A DNA stretch of 64,000 nucleotides from Thiomonas sp. X19 (GTDB taxonomy: Bacteria > Pseudomonadota > Gammaproteobacteria > Burkholderiales > Burkholderiaceae_C). This document shows, in pieces, positions 43,813 through 52,574 of this stretch (position 1 is its first letter; the number at the start of each line of letters is the position of its first letter). The position numbers and the translations under genes are program-made. Location: the NCBI RefSeq assembly GCF_900089495.1, contig NZ_LT605203.1:1242058-1306057 (forward strand). Direction: 5' to 3'. A model generated the notes under the pieces. That model was not told where the DNA came from and did not search any database. It worked only from the letters and a program-made list of their open reading frames with translations.

Positions 43813-46800
43813 GTGTCGGGATACGAGCAGGTATGGCCGCTCGAAGGTATGGGGGCGCCGCTGAAAGTGCGTCACGAACTGGGGCAACTATTCGAGCGCT
43901 GGTTGTCGCGGTCGCGTCATCCACGGCTCATCGTAGGTTCGGATGGCATGGTCGACGAGCTGAGCCTCCTTGACCTGTGCGAGCACTACCGATTGGAGTA
44001 TCCGGGTGGCGCTGAGGACGTTGCCAAGACCTGGGACGAGTCGGAGCAACGCATTGCAGAAGGCGGCCCGACTTTCAACGACCTCGTCCGCATGGGATGG
44101 GTTTTTTTCGACGGCGGCCGCTGGATTATGCAGAGTTCGCCTCTAGGCACGTCCTCGCACATCACTTACCCAGGTCCGAGCACGAAGTCGTTTCTGGAGG
44201 GGCTCAGCAAGGTACGGCTCGTCGCAAGAGAGGACACACCGCCCCCCACAAGCGCCAAGGCCCTTGCCGCCAGGATAGCGCCTGAAGAGTGGCTAGCCCA
44301 GCGCATCCCCACCAGGGACCCCGAATGGGTTGGGGGCCGACTTTGGGAGCGATTGTGCCCGCATCCTCTAGCTAGAGCCGAGGATGACAGTGGGAACAAG
44401 ACCGAGGCAGCGTCTGCCGCCACGGGTGAGGCCTATGGCTTGCCAGAGGCGATAGAAGCGGACACGCGAGATGCCGACAGAGCCTTTCTCGAATGGTCTG
44501 CGTGGTGTAACGCCCTCGGCTGCGCTGGCAGGTGGGACATCGGCTGGGGCCCCACTCAAATGCAGTACTGCCGTGAGGCCGCCCATCGAGTCTTGAAACG
44601 CCAGGCACTGTGGGGTAACTGGGACAACGATGCCGCGAGCTACGCGGACGTGCTCGAAAAGACATTCGCAATTCCGCTGGACCGACTGCGGTTTGCCAGG
44701 ATTCCAAGGACGGCGCCACCACGGACACTGGTTTCTCGGGTGGACTGGCTGGCAAGCCTTGAGGTCGAGCACCTCATGATGGAACGGCTCATTAGCCCGA
44801 GCACCGTGAGCTTTGCATTGAGTCTGCTTTGTGCTGAGCTCGATACGACGGGTATTGGTCCCGGTATCTCGGCCAAGGCAGGGACGGTTCTCTCGTTTGC
44901 AGCCGGTCATCCGATGGCATTGCAGCAGCTTCTGTTCCGGGTCAAAGCCGTTCCATCTCTTTTGGTCGACATGCTGCTGCACCCGCTCGTCGCCTGCCTG
45001 GCCGCTAGGTTGGTCATTGAGTGGCGCCAGGGAGGTGGGCCAGATAGTGACCGCAATTTGGCCCGTGAAGGTCAGACCAAGACGTTCGCAGTCCAAGACG
45101 CGCTATCGCTTCTGGCATACCACCTGGTCGGGCGCACGCTTGACCTCGAGGAGTGCGCGTCACTGGTGACTTGGTGCTACGCCGATGGCTCTGGTCGCGG
45201 GAGGGCGGTCGCCGATGCCAGGAGGCCCATCGGCCGTCAGCTTCTCGGGCTGGTCGCAAGGGAAAAGGAAGAAGTTCAGTCTGTGGTTCTGCAGCACCTC
45301 GTTGAGCAGGCGGCCTATGAGAACAACATGCCCCGCGCGCAATTTGCGGGTGTGCTTGACGGACTGGGATGCCTTCCGAGCGCGCGGGCTGCCGACGCTT
45401 CCGCTATCGTCGCTCTATATACCAAGTTTGCGCGCGACCTGAACTTGGACTGGACTGATGCAGGCAGTTTGTCCCCAGAACTGGCTGCACGACTTGTCGC
45501 AACGGCATTCGCGCAAGCCGCGCCCGAGCGAGACGCGCTGCTAGTCCCATTTGATAGCGCAAGGCTGCTGAGAGAAGTGCCGGACGAAGACAAGCTGTCT
45601 CAGCGCTCTACCATTGCCCGCACTCTGAGAGAGCACGTGCGGTTGCTCGCACGCGCCATGGCCGGTTGGCCCAACGGGGCCGTGCCTGCGGAACTCGCCG
45701 ACGCATTGCAAGCGCTCGTTTCGCGCAGCGCTATTGAGCACGCTGAGAAGGGGCGCATCGGCGCTCTCACAGACAGGTACAGCCCAAGCCTCTTTCTTGC
45801 ACGTGAGGAGGGCTCGCCGGCACAAGACCTAGCGGCAGCATGGCGCAGGCTAGATGGCACTCACCAGGAAGCGATGTTGCAGGCGCTTGCCCAGTCCGAT
45901 GACCCGGTGCTACTTGCCGAGCTTTGCCAGCACTTGCCTGCTGCGGCGAAGACTGGCATCCAAGCGAGGTTGTGGCAGCTGAAGCCAGGAGAGGCTTCAA
46001 CGCTTTGGACCTGGCCCGAGCTGCAGCACCGCATCGAGTGCTTGTTGGCCGCCGGCGAATACGGGCTTGCCCGCGAGCATTTGGATGAAACTGCGCAGGA
46101 CTTGGGGCGCGCGCCGTCGCAGTTCCGACTTGGCCTTTTTAGCCTCGGGCTACGGCTGTTTCTGAAGGAGAAGAACTGGCCCGCCCTCGATGGCGCTACC
46201 GTTCCGTCGAACCTGGACGTGTTAACGACGCAGCAAGCGCAGGACCAACTTGACTTCTACAAGGCTACCTCCCAACTGTTGCGCCCGAACGGCAATTTGG
46301 CAGGCGCCCGGGTCGTGCTCCAAAGGCTTGCAGCGCGTCCCGGCGCGGCTTCTGCGTACAAGGAGAACCTCTTTGCGACTGCCATCCAACAGCTTCTAGG
46401 CCCCACCCTGCATCCGCTAACCGGTGAGGACAAGGTGACCGGCGAGGGTTTGCTTGCTGAAATCGATGCTGCGGTCGGCGCGAACGAGAAGGTAGCCATC
46501 AGTACTTTGCTCGCCAACCGCGCGCTGCTCTTGTTGGCACTGCAAAGACCAGTTGAAGCCTTGGAGAGTCTGGCTGCGCGCCGTCATGAAGCGCGAAGCC
46601 CGGACCTGGAACTCATCGCCGCGCTTGCTAGGAAGGAAATGGGGTCTCGCGGCGAGGCGATGGCGATACTGGACGCGGCCATCACAGAGTTCGGCCCTGA
46701 CGACCGACTGGTTGCGGTCAAGAAAGACCTTCAAGCCGGTGTCGCGACGTCCAGCGTCGCTTCGGCATCGGTTGCTGTGGACGAGATTTCGTCCATCAGG

Positions 46801-47451
46801 GTTGCACTGCAGAAGTTGGCAGAGCTTCCAAGTCCCCAAGTCGGCGACGTACTTGGCCCGCCCGGTGGTGGGTTACAAGGGTATCTTGTGCGGGAGGTCT
46901 CGCGTGCCGTCGCCGCGCTCCAGCACATGTCGGTAATGCTACGCGACAGGAAAAACCCAGAGGACGAAGCGAAATTTGAAGACGACCTCAACACCGCCGT
47001 GCGAGAGGTGCTGGGAGCTCGGCTTGCCGTAGCCAAGTGGGATGTGGCTGACCAGTCACTTGGTGGAGCAACTTCAAACGCTAACCCCGGGAAGCGAGAC
47101 GCTGTCATTCGGGTATCTGGTCAGGAAATCGCCATCTACGAGGCGCTCGTCTGCTCCGGGCTCGACCGGACTGAAACCAAGAAGCACTTCGACAAGCTGT
47201 TCTCATACGGAGTCTGTGACATCTACTTCCATGTCACCTACTCCTATGCGAGGGAGCTCAAGCCTCTCCTCGATTACGTCAGGCACATGCTCGAACATGA
47301 GGTTCCTTCAGGCCTCACATTCCTCCACTGCGAACCTCTTGGACCTCCTAATTGCGAAATAAGCGGCTATATGTCGACCTATCGCGCCGACCACCTGGAA
47401 GTCGCAGTGGTGTTCTTGATTGCAGACCTTCGGGTTCCCGGCCGCGGGTGA
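43813..47451 (+). CDS. 1212-aa protein of unknown function
   Basis: Large, Ala/Leu-rich, predicted mainly helical protein with no membrane segment. I see no P-loop or nuclease signature. The middle (residues about 600-1000) looks like alpha-solenoid/TPR-type repeats (LLANRALLLLALQRPVEALES, RGEAMAILDAAITEFGP). The last 170 residues form a distinct mixed alpha/beta domain (VSGQEIAIYEALVCSGL, GVCDIYFHVTYSYARELKPLL). GTG start with GAGGGG upstream. Monocistronic, flanked by leader copies A and B. Scale and context would suit a defence or stress sensor, but that is inference. Confidence 0.75.
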   Translation: MSGYEQVWPLEGMGAPLKVRHELGQLFERWLSRSRHPRLIVGSDGMVDELSLLDLCEHYRLEYPGGAEDVAKTWDESEQRIAEGGPTFNDLVRMGWVFFDGGRWIMQSSPLGTSSHITYPGPSTKSFLEGLSKVRLVAREDTPPPTSAKALAARIAPEEWLAQRIPTRDPEWVGGRLWERLCPHPLARAEDDSGNKTEAASAATGEAYGLPEAIEADTRDADRAFLEWSAWCNALGCAGRWDIGWGPTQMQYCREAAHRVLKRQALWGNWDNDAASYADVLEKTFAIPLDRLRFARIPRTAPPRTLVSRVDWLASLEVEHLMMERLISPSTVSFALSLLCAELDTTGIGPGISAKAGTVLSFAAGHPMALQQLLFRVKAVPSLLVDMLLHPLVACLAARLVIEWRQGGGPDSDRNLAREGQTKTFAVQDALSLLAYHLVGRTLDLEECASLVTWCYADGSGRGRAVADARRPIGRQLLGLVAREKEEVQSVVLQHLVEQAAYENNMPRAQFAGVLDGLGCLPSARAADASAIVALYTKFARDLNLDWTDAGSLSPELAARLVATAFAQAAPERDALLVPFDSARLLREVPDEDKLSQRSTIARTLREHVRLLARAMAGWPNGAVPAELADALQALVSRSAIEHAEKGRIGALTDRYSPSLFLAREEGSPAQDLAAAWRRLDGTHQEAMLQALAQSDDPVLLAELCQHLPAAAKTGIQARLWQLKPGEASTLWTWPELQHRIECLLAAGEYGLAREHLDETAQDLGRAPSQFRLGLFSLGLRLFLKEKNWPALDGATVPSNLDVLTTQQAQDQLDFYKATSQLLRPNGNLAGARVVLQRLAARPGAASAYKENLFATAIQQLLGPTLHPLTGEDKVTGEGLLAEIDAAVGANEKVAISTLLANRALLLLALQRPVEALESLAARRHEARSPDLELIAALARKEMGSRGEAMAILDAAITEFGPDDRLVAVKKDLQAGVATSSVASASVAVDEISSIRVALQKLAELPSPQVGDVLGPPGGGLQGYLVREVSRAVAALQHMSVMLRDRKNPEDEAKFEDDLNTAVREVLGARLAVAKWDVADQSLGGATSNANPGKRDAVIRVSGQEIAIYEALVCSGLDRTETKKHFDKLFSYGVCDIYFHVTYSYARELKPLLDYVRHMLEHEVPSGLTFLHCEPLGPPNCEISGYMSTYRADHLEVAVVFLIADLRVPGRG

Positions 47452-47478
47452 TTGCGATGATTGCTCCAATGGCCCAGC

Positions 47479-47631
47479 CTACTGCACAGTCGCGTGGCGC
47501 TCGGGCGAGCTGACGATTACCTGGGTGCGTGGACCACCAAACAAGGTTGCAGTGTGAGCGTCGATGCAATTTTGACCCGCCGTGCCGACCCAATTGTGAA
47601 CCGGGGTGGAAGCCGGCTTCTTGATGTGCAT
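47479..47631 (-). CDS. 50-codon ORF after leader copy B, probably decayed
   Basis: It starts MHIKKPAST at the position where copies A and C start MHTSQF and MYTSQF. The following sequence is unrelated to that family. Only the leader is conserved, so the original gene seems to have been replaced or lost. Confidence 0.3.
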   Translation of the reverse strand: MHIKKPASTPVHNWVGTAGQNCIDAHTATLFGGPRTQVIVSSPERHATVQ

Positions 47632-47739
47632 GTTGACCTCAACTTTTCGCGAACGCACGAGCTCCATGTCGTACGTTCCAAGTCGAGGTCTGCGGGCATT
47701 GCGCCCGCGGTTTTGGGGTCAGTTCATGCTGCGATTCTA
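47632..47739 (-). promoter_or_regulatory. Structured leader, copy B
   Basis: TAGAAT (47739-47734), ATGAACTGACCC (47727-47716), hairpin GCGGGC/GCCCGC, outer stem GACCTCGACTT/AAGTTGAGGTC and inner stem GAACGTACGA/TCGTGCGTTC in minus-strand sense. Both stems contain one G-U pair that would be a mismatch in plus-strand RNA, which points to function in the minus-strand transcript. Confidence 0.65.
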
Positions 47740-47939
47740 GGGTGCTGTTGTCGAACTCCGGCAAGGTCACAAAGGTCGAAGAAAAAGGAGCATGAAGCTG
47801 CCGCTGTGACAGGCATGCCTCGGGCGCAGGCCAAGACCGCGTCAATGGGATGCACGGCCGAGGCCAGCGCCGAGCAAACCCCCAAGGCTTGCGGCATACT
47901 GCGGTGCAAATGGCTTTCTGGCAACGAGGAACTACACCG

Positions 47940-48533
47940 ATGAATCCCTATCGACGCACTCTGTTGCGCGCCGCATGCGCCGCTGCCCTTGGCGCCAGCC
48001 TCATCGGCATTGCTCCACTGGCCATTGCGCAGCAAACGCAAAACCCCGATGCCGTGGAGGTGCTCGCCGACATGGGGAAGGCCACAGTCATTACCGAAGG
48101 CAAGGGGGCGCGTGTGCTGTATATCTTTTTCGACGCCAACTGCCCGTATTGCCATGAGCTGTACACCGCGCTGCGCTCCGAAGTCGGAAAGGACGGTCTG
48201 GAATTCCGCTGGGTGCCGGTGGCCGTGCTCACCCCTAGCAGCGTGACCAAGGGGGCGGCCATTCTGCAGGCGCCCAACCGCCTTGCGGCGTTCCACGAGA
48301 ACGAGAACACCTATGGCAAGGGTTCCAACGGAAAAGGTGGCGGCATCACTCCGGCGACCAAGGCGTCGCCCAGCAGCAGCGCCATTCTCAATGCCAACAA
48401 TGCCTTGCTCGAAGCCACCAAGTCTCCGGGTGTGCCCACCTTGCTCTACCGCAACAAGCAGGGCGACGCGATGATGATGGTGGGGCCGCCCAACCCGCAG
48501 CAGCTCAAGGAAATCCTCGCTAGTGTGAAGTAG
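47940..48533 (+). CDS. DsbG/DsbC-like periplasmic thiol-disulfide protein
   Basis: 197 aa from MNPYRRTLLRAACAAAL. An N-terminal signal peptide with Arg-Arg ends at AIAQQ. The thioredoxin-like fold has the redox motif FFDANCPYCHELY (Cys68, Cys71) and the cis-Pro loop SPGVPTLLYRNK. The family isomerises or reduces disulfides in the periplasm. It lacks a long N-terminal dimerisation domain, so it is closer to the DsbG catalytic domain alone. Isolated gene. Confidence 0.82.
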   Translation: MNPYRRTLLRAACAAALGASLIGIAPLAIAQQTQNPDAVEVLADMGKATVITEGKGARVLYIFFDANCPYCHELYTALRSEVGKDGLEFRWVPVAVLTPSSVTKGAAILQAPNRLAAFHENENTYGKGSNGKGGGITPATKASPSSSAILNANNALLEATKSPGVPTLLYRNKQGDAMMMVGPPNPQQLKEILASVK

Positions 48534-48834
48534 TGGAGCGTTCGACAGACGGCGGCGGCGTAGGCGTGGAGACCACGCATCCCGACAGGCGGTCATGTGG
48601 ACGCAGAGTCGACCGCTTGCGGGCCCGTCAATGTGATGGCCTGTGGTGCCATCGAGCTGGGCGCGCTTGGTGATGTGCTCGTCAATGGTGAGGGTGCCGT
48701 CGGTTACGCCGGCGAGTCGACACCGGGTTGTTGAGTGTCATGGACGAGCGTTGCCCGCATCGGTGTCACCGGGGTATTTCACCGATGCACGAGTAGAGCG
48801 CTAAGTCGGGGTCGTCGGGAGGGCGGAGGAGAGG
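48534..48834. other. Intergenic region
   Basis: 301 bp after the DsbG-like gene. No supported gene or clear terminator seen. Confidence 0.5.
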
Positions 48835-48996
48835 TTACGCTCGTGCCAAGCCGCCACCGCGGGACGCATCCCCCAGCAGCCGACACAGCTCCGACGCCCG
48901 AGCCTCCTCGACGAGTTCTCGCAGCTCGTCTGCGGACATGCCTCTGACGGTCTCGGCCACGGCAGGGTACTCTTGGTCGCAGTCCGGCTCGCTCAT
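48835..48996 (-). CDS. Small acidic protein, second of a coupled pair
   Basis: 53 aa (MSEPDCDQEYPAVAETVRG...), acidic and helical (MSADELRELVEEARASEL). Its ATG overlaps the TGA of the gene upstream. Not recognised. Confidence 0.45.
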   Translation of the reverse strand: MSEPDCDQEYPAVAETVRGMSADELRELVEEARASELCRLLGDASRGGGLARA

Positions 48997-49178
48997 GCTT
49001 TGGTTCTCATCCGCAGGGGTTCCACCGCAGGCAATGAGACGCCGGCAGGCCGGGGCACCGTCCGCAGGCGCCCCTGCTCGTGCAGGCTCTTCGCCGTGGC
49101 AAGCATGCGAGCCAACCTTGCCTGCGTCGCGGCATGCAACTCGTTCTTGTGGTCGTGCTTGAGTATTGCCGGCTTCAT
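48993..49178 (-). CDS. Small basic protein, first of a coupled pair
   Basis: 61 aa (MKPAILKHDHKNELHAATQ...), basic. It is followed by the acidic 53-aa ORF through an ATGA overlap. A basic/acidic coupled pair of this size could be a toxin-antitoxin unit, but neither half matches a family I know. Confidence 0.45.
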   Translation of the reverse strand: MKPAILKHDHKNELHAATQARLARMLATAKSLHEQGRLRTVPRPAGVSLPAVEPLRMRTKA

Positions 49179-49544
49179 GGTCGAGGAGTTTAGGTCGCGA
49201 GGACCCGACGCTGTCCAGGGCGAACGCCGAACACTAGGCGCCGCGAGCAGGGTCGGCGCGTGTTTGGCCGACCGCGCAAGAGCTACGAAGGCTGTTAGAG
49301 GAGTTACGCGGTGGTCCCAGACCTGACTCGGGTGTCGACCCTGAGATGCCCCCACCTAAACCCTGCCAAATTCGCCTATACGCCATGCGCGGCCACCAAG
49401 GACGATGCCATTGTCACCCCTAGTACTCATGAAATTGTCGGCAACTCGGTTCGATAAGGCTTAGCCAAGCTAACAATGTGGACGACCTGCTGGCGCCACA
49501 GATGCATGTCCTCAAAAACGCCTAGTCCTCCCCAACCTTTCTAA
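49179..49544. other. Intergenic region left of the IS1595 element
   Basis: About 366 bp. No gene supported. One GTTACGCG unit at 49303-49310. Confidence 0.5.
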
Positions 49545-49552
49545 AGCGCTTT
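49545..49552. repeat. Target-site duplication, left copy
   Basis: AGCGCTTT directly before the element; the same 8 bp follow it at 50591-50598. Confidence 0.85.
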
Positions 49553-50590
49553 GGCGCTGTTCGCGTTAGAGGTTGATGACCTGCTTTCCGAGAGCCGAGG
49601 CGAGGATGTCACGAGGCTCGGCGCCCCAGGTGCGCAGGCGCATCCACGCCAAGTAGAGGGGCAGGTTCTTGGTCGCCACGCCGCGTAGCTTGCGATTGAC
49701 CCAAGTCTTGAGTCGCTCGTGATGGCTGTTGGCCGACTGCACGTGGTAGACGCCGTCCATGACGTGGCCATCGAAGCCGACGACCAGGCTCTTGGCCGGC
49801 ACCCCGAGGTCTTTCTCTAGGCTCAGGAACGCTGAGCCTCCGTCGGTACACACGACCGTCTGCCCGCGCCGCACGACGTCGCGCAGCGCACGCGTCACCT
49901 CTGCGGCCGTCACGCGGGTCAGCAGCTTGTCGGTCGTGTACATCTGCCCGCGCAGGCGCCCCACCAATACAGGCGCCCACTCACTGGCCTTGCGCCCTGA
50001 CCCGGTGCCTTCCCCGCCTCCTCGATGCCTCGGCGGACGCGGAAGGCTCCTTGAGCCCTTGTGTGAGATACGGAAGTACGTCTCGTCGACCTCCAAGAGC
50101 CCGCTCAGGGCCTTGGGCTGATGCTCGACGACGTTCTCCAGGAAGCGCAAGCGCCAACGGTGTGCCGTGCTGACGGAGACCGAGCACGCCTTGGCAGCCT
50201 GCCGAACCGTGAAGCCTTTGGCTAAGCATCTGGCGTAGGCCTCGAAGGTCTCACGTCGGCGCAGTCGCGCCAAGGGAGTGCCCGTCGCGGCATTGGATGC
50301 CTTGCCGCAGTCGCGACAGAGGTAGCGCTGCAGTTCGCCGCGGTGCCCGTTGCGAACCACCTTGACGCTGCCACAGTGGCGGCACGCCACGGGGCGCGCC
50401 TTCTCCAGCACCTCCAGGCCAGCTCGCCTTGAGCGGGCGGCCTTCAGCGCATCGCTGAGGCGCTCAATCTGCGCCATGGACAGCTTGTCCATGGACTCCA
50501 GCAACCGCTGGAAGGCCGTGCTTCGCATGCTCACCCCCTCGTGTCGAGAGCGAGATGGTACCGAAATCAACCGATAACGCGAACAGCGCC
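49553..50590 (-). mobile_element. IS1595-family insertion sequence
   Basis: 1038 bp. Terminal inverted repeat GGCGCTGTTCGCGTTA at the left, with its exact complement TAACGCGAACAGCGCC at the right. It is flanked by 8-bp duplications of AGCGCTTT, the length usual for IS1595. Structure intact and recent. Confidence 0.92.
49566..50528 (-). CDS. IS1595-family transposase
   Basis: 320 aa from MRSTAFQRLLESMDKL. Zinc-binding N-terminus CRHCGSVKVVRNGHRG and CRDCGKAS; helix-turn-helix FTVRQAAKACSVSVSTAHRW. The ISXO2-type DDE core shows GLLEVDETYF, VVCTDGGSAF and a final NSHHERLKTWVNRKLRGVAT. The frame extends to 50618, but that start lies outside the element and is rejected. Confidence 0.92.
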   Translation of the reverse strand: MRSTAFQRLLESMDKLSMAQIERLSDALKAARSRRAGLEVLEKARPVACRHCGSVKVVRNGHRGELQRYLCRDCGKASNAATGTPLARLRRRETFEAYARCLAKGFTVRQAAKACSVSVSTAHRWRLRFLENVVEHQPKALSGLLEVDETYFRISHKGSRSLPRPPRHRGGGEGTGSGRKASEWAPVLVGRLRGQMYTTDKLLTRVTAAEVTRALRDVVRRGQTVVCTDGGSAFLSLEKDLGVPAKSLVVGFDGHVMDGVYHVQSANSHHERLKTWVNRKLRGVATKNLPLYLAWMRLRTWGAEPRDILASALGKQVINL

Positions 50591-50598
50591 AGCGCTTT
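50591..50598. repeat. Target-site duplication, right copy
   Basis: AGCGCTTT, identical to 49545-49552. Confidence 0.85.
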
Positions 50599-50644
50599 TG
50601 ACCGGCCTTGATGCCCATGTCTGGTTAACGAACGCATCCGCTAT

Positions 50645-50672
50645 TTGCACATAGATTACATTATTTTACAAT
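50645..50672 (+). promoter_or_regulatory. Promoter of the SPFH operon
   Basis: TTGCAC, 16 bp, TACAAT in an AT-rich stretch about 80 bp before the SPFH gene. Five of six bases match each sigma-70 hexamer. Confidence 0.55.
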
Positions 50673-50750
50673 ATTCTCTTGATGGACTGGTATTCGCAAG
50701 CGCTAGAGCAATGATACATTTGCCGCAATAATCACAGCCCGGCGTAATCG

Positions 50751-51815
50751 ATGGCCATCATTGACCTAGTCAAATGGGAGGGGACCCCACAGGTGTTGGC
50801 TTGGAAGTACCCAAGCCAAGAATTGTCGACATGGACGCAACTTATTGTCAATGAATCTCAGGAGGCATTCGTCGTTCGCGGCGGCGTCTACGACGGTCCC
50901 TTTGGTGCTGGTCGGCATACGCTGACCACAGAAAATTTGCCCGGCCTCCGAGGCCTACTGGGCCTGCCATTCGGTGGTCGCTCCCCTTTTACTGCCGAAG
51001 TCTGGTTTGTCAATAGGTTAACGAATTTGGATGTTAAATGGGGCACACCTGACCCTATACAGCTACAGGACCCTCGTTTTCAAGTCATGGTGCCGGTCAG
51101 AGCATTTGGGCAGTATGGCATTCGAATTGTTGACTCTAAGCGCTTCTTGCTTAAGCTGGTGGGTACTGTCACTGGCTTCGATGTTGATACGCTTTCCGAA
51201 TATTTTCGCGGTGTATTTATTACACGCATCAAGACGGAAATCGCCTCTCTTATTGTTAAGCATGGCCTCTCGGTACTAGAAATATCGACCCAATTGGAGC
51301 CATTATCAAAAGGGCTGCGAAAATCCCTTGAGGCAGAGGTTGGTGAGTATGGGGTAGGGCTCGCGCAATTCAATGTCCACTCCATCAATGTTCCCGAAGA
51401 TGACCCAGCCGTACGGAGCCTGAAAGCGGCATTGGCCAAACGCGCCGAAATGGGCATTGTTGGGTTTACCTACCAACAGGAACGAAGCTTCGACGTCATG
51501 CAAACAGCGGCAGGAAACGAGGGAAACTCCGGAACCTTGATGAACGCCGGTGTTGGCTTGGGTATGGGTCTTGCAGCGGCTCCAGCACTCGGCCAAGCCT
51601 TCAGCCAGATGGCAGTTCAAGTTCAGCCACACACGGCACCGCAGCCTCCAACATCAAGTCCGATAGCGAACGCTGCGGGCGGGTTCGTGCAAAAGGGTGG
51701 CACCGACCCCGCGGAGCGTATACGTCTGATTCGCGAATTTGCCGCGATGCGTGCTGAGGGGTTGCTCACTGAGGAGGAATTTGCTGAAGAAAAGCGACGG
51801 ATTTTGGGCAATTGA
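50751..51815 (+). CDS. SPFH-domain protein with C-terminal SHOCT domain (YdjI-like)
   Basis: 354-aa membrane-scaffolding protein. It begins with the virion-core-like SPFH domain (DLVKWEGTPQVLAWKYPSQE, then VMVPVRAFGQYGIRIVDSKR and EISTQLEPLSKGLRKSLEAE). After a Gly/Ala/Pro linker it ends in a short oligomerisation domain, FAAMRAEGLLTEEEFAEEKR. The Bacillus relative YdjI brings PspA to the membrane. First gene of a four-gene operon; the following frame starts at its stop. Confidence 0.85.
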   Translation: MAIIDLVKWEGTPQVLAWKYPSQELSTWTQLIVNESQEAFVVRGGVYDGPFGAGRHTLTTENLPGLRGLLGLPFGGRSPFTAEVWFVNRLTNLDVKWGTPDPIQLQDPRFQVMVPVRAFGQYGIRIVDSKRFLLKLVGTVTGFDVDTLSEYFRGVFITRIKTEIASLIVKHGLSVLEISTQLEPLSKGLRKSLEAEVGEYGVGLAQFNVHSINVPEDDPAVRSLKAALAKRAEMGIVGFTYQQERSFDVMQTAAGNEGNSGTLMNAGVGLGMGLAAAPALGQAFSQMAVQVQPHTAPQPPTSSPIANAAGGFVQKGGTDPAERIRLIREFAAMRAEGLLTEEEFAEEKRRILGN

Positions 51816-52552
51816 CAACTGATAAAAATGCCCGCTCGATAAGTGGGGTTTGGAGGTATATGCGTAGCGGAGGCTGGTTTGCTGCGGCGAGTATCGTCGT
51901 AAGTTTGACGGCCGGGGGAATCTTGGCGGTGCTCGTGCCGGGCACGCTCTGGAATGCGTCATCAGTGGCTGCGAGCGGTACCGTTGTCTGTACCTTTGCG
52001 GCTCCAGCGTTTTTCCCGAGACGCCCCGCCAACCCCGCGGGTGGTGACGCTTTAGCCATATGGCTCATTGGGCCCATCAGTGCCCTTTGGGTTTTGCTGC
52101 TAGTCATCGCCGCCTTCGCTCTTTTCTTTTCATTGAGCGGGCGGGTTCACTTCGCTTGGGCAGCAGGCATTGTGTGGCTTGGCGTTTTATTGGCGGCGGC
52201 AGCGTCGATGCGGGGAGCAACTCAAATCGTAGAGGTAGCAGCGGGGCAGATTCGACGGGCCGAGTTGGACGACCGTGCGAATTGGGTGGGAAGCCTAAAG
52301 ATTGCCGCGATGCGATTTTCGTCTACCGAACTGGAGTCGGAACTTGAGTCCCTGGCGGAACGCGTGCGGTTCGCCTCGAACGAAAAGGTTGGCATAACGC
52401 CACCGGAGAACAAGAGAATCACCGCGCTGATTGACGAGATAAGAGGAGTCCCCGCGCGGGCGCCTGATGAGGTGAAGGCGCTGATAGGGCAAGTAGATGA
52501 GTTGCTTTTGACGCGAGAGCAAGCGTTGCAGCGCGCCCGCAGTTTCGGGTGA
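51812..52552 (+). CDS. Polytopic membrane protein of the SPFH operon
   Basis: 246 aa if TTG 51812 (overlapping the SPFH stop) is used; ATG 51860 with GGAGG close by is an alternative. Three to four membrane helices occupy the first 130 residues (FAAASIVVSLTAGGILAVLV; WLIGPISALWVLLLVIAAFA; AAGIVWLGVLLAAAASM). A cytoplasmic helical tail follows (SSTELESELESLAERVRF). Family not recognised. Confidence 0.7.
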   Translation: MTTDKNARSISGVWRYMRSGGWFAAASIVVSLTAGGILAVLVPGTLWNASSVAASGTVVCTFAAPAFFPRRPANPAGGDALAIWLIGPISALWVLLLVIAAFALFFSLSGRVHFAWAAGIVWLGVLLAAAASMRGATQIVEVAAGQIRRAELDDRANWVGSLKIAAMRFSSTELESELESLAERVRFASNEKVGITPPENKRITALIDEIRGVPARAPDEVKALIGQVDELLLTREQALQRARSFG

Positions 52553-52574
52553 TGGGCGATAAAGGGAAAGACGA

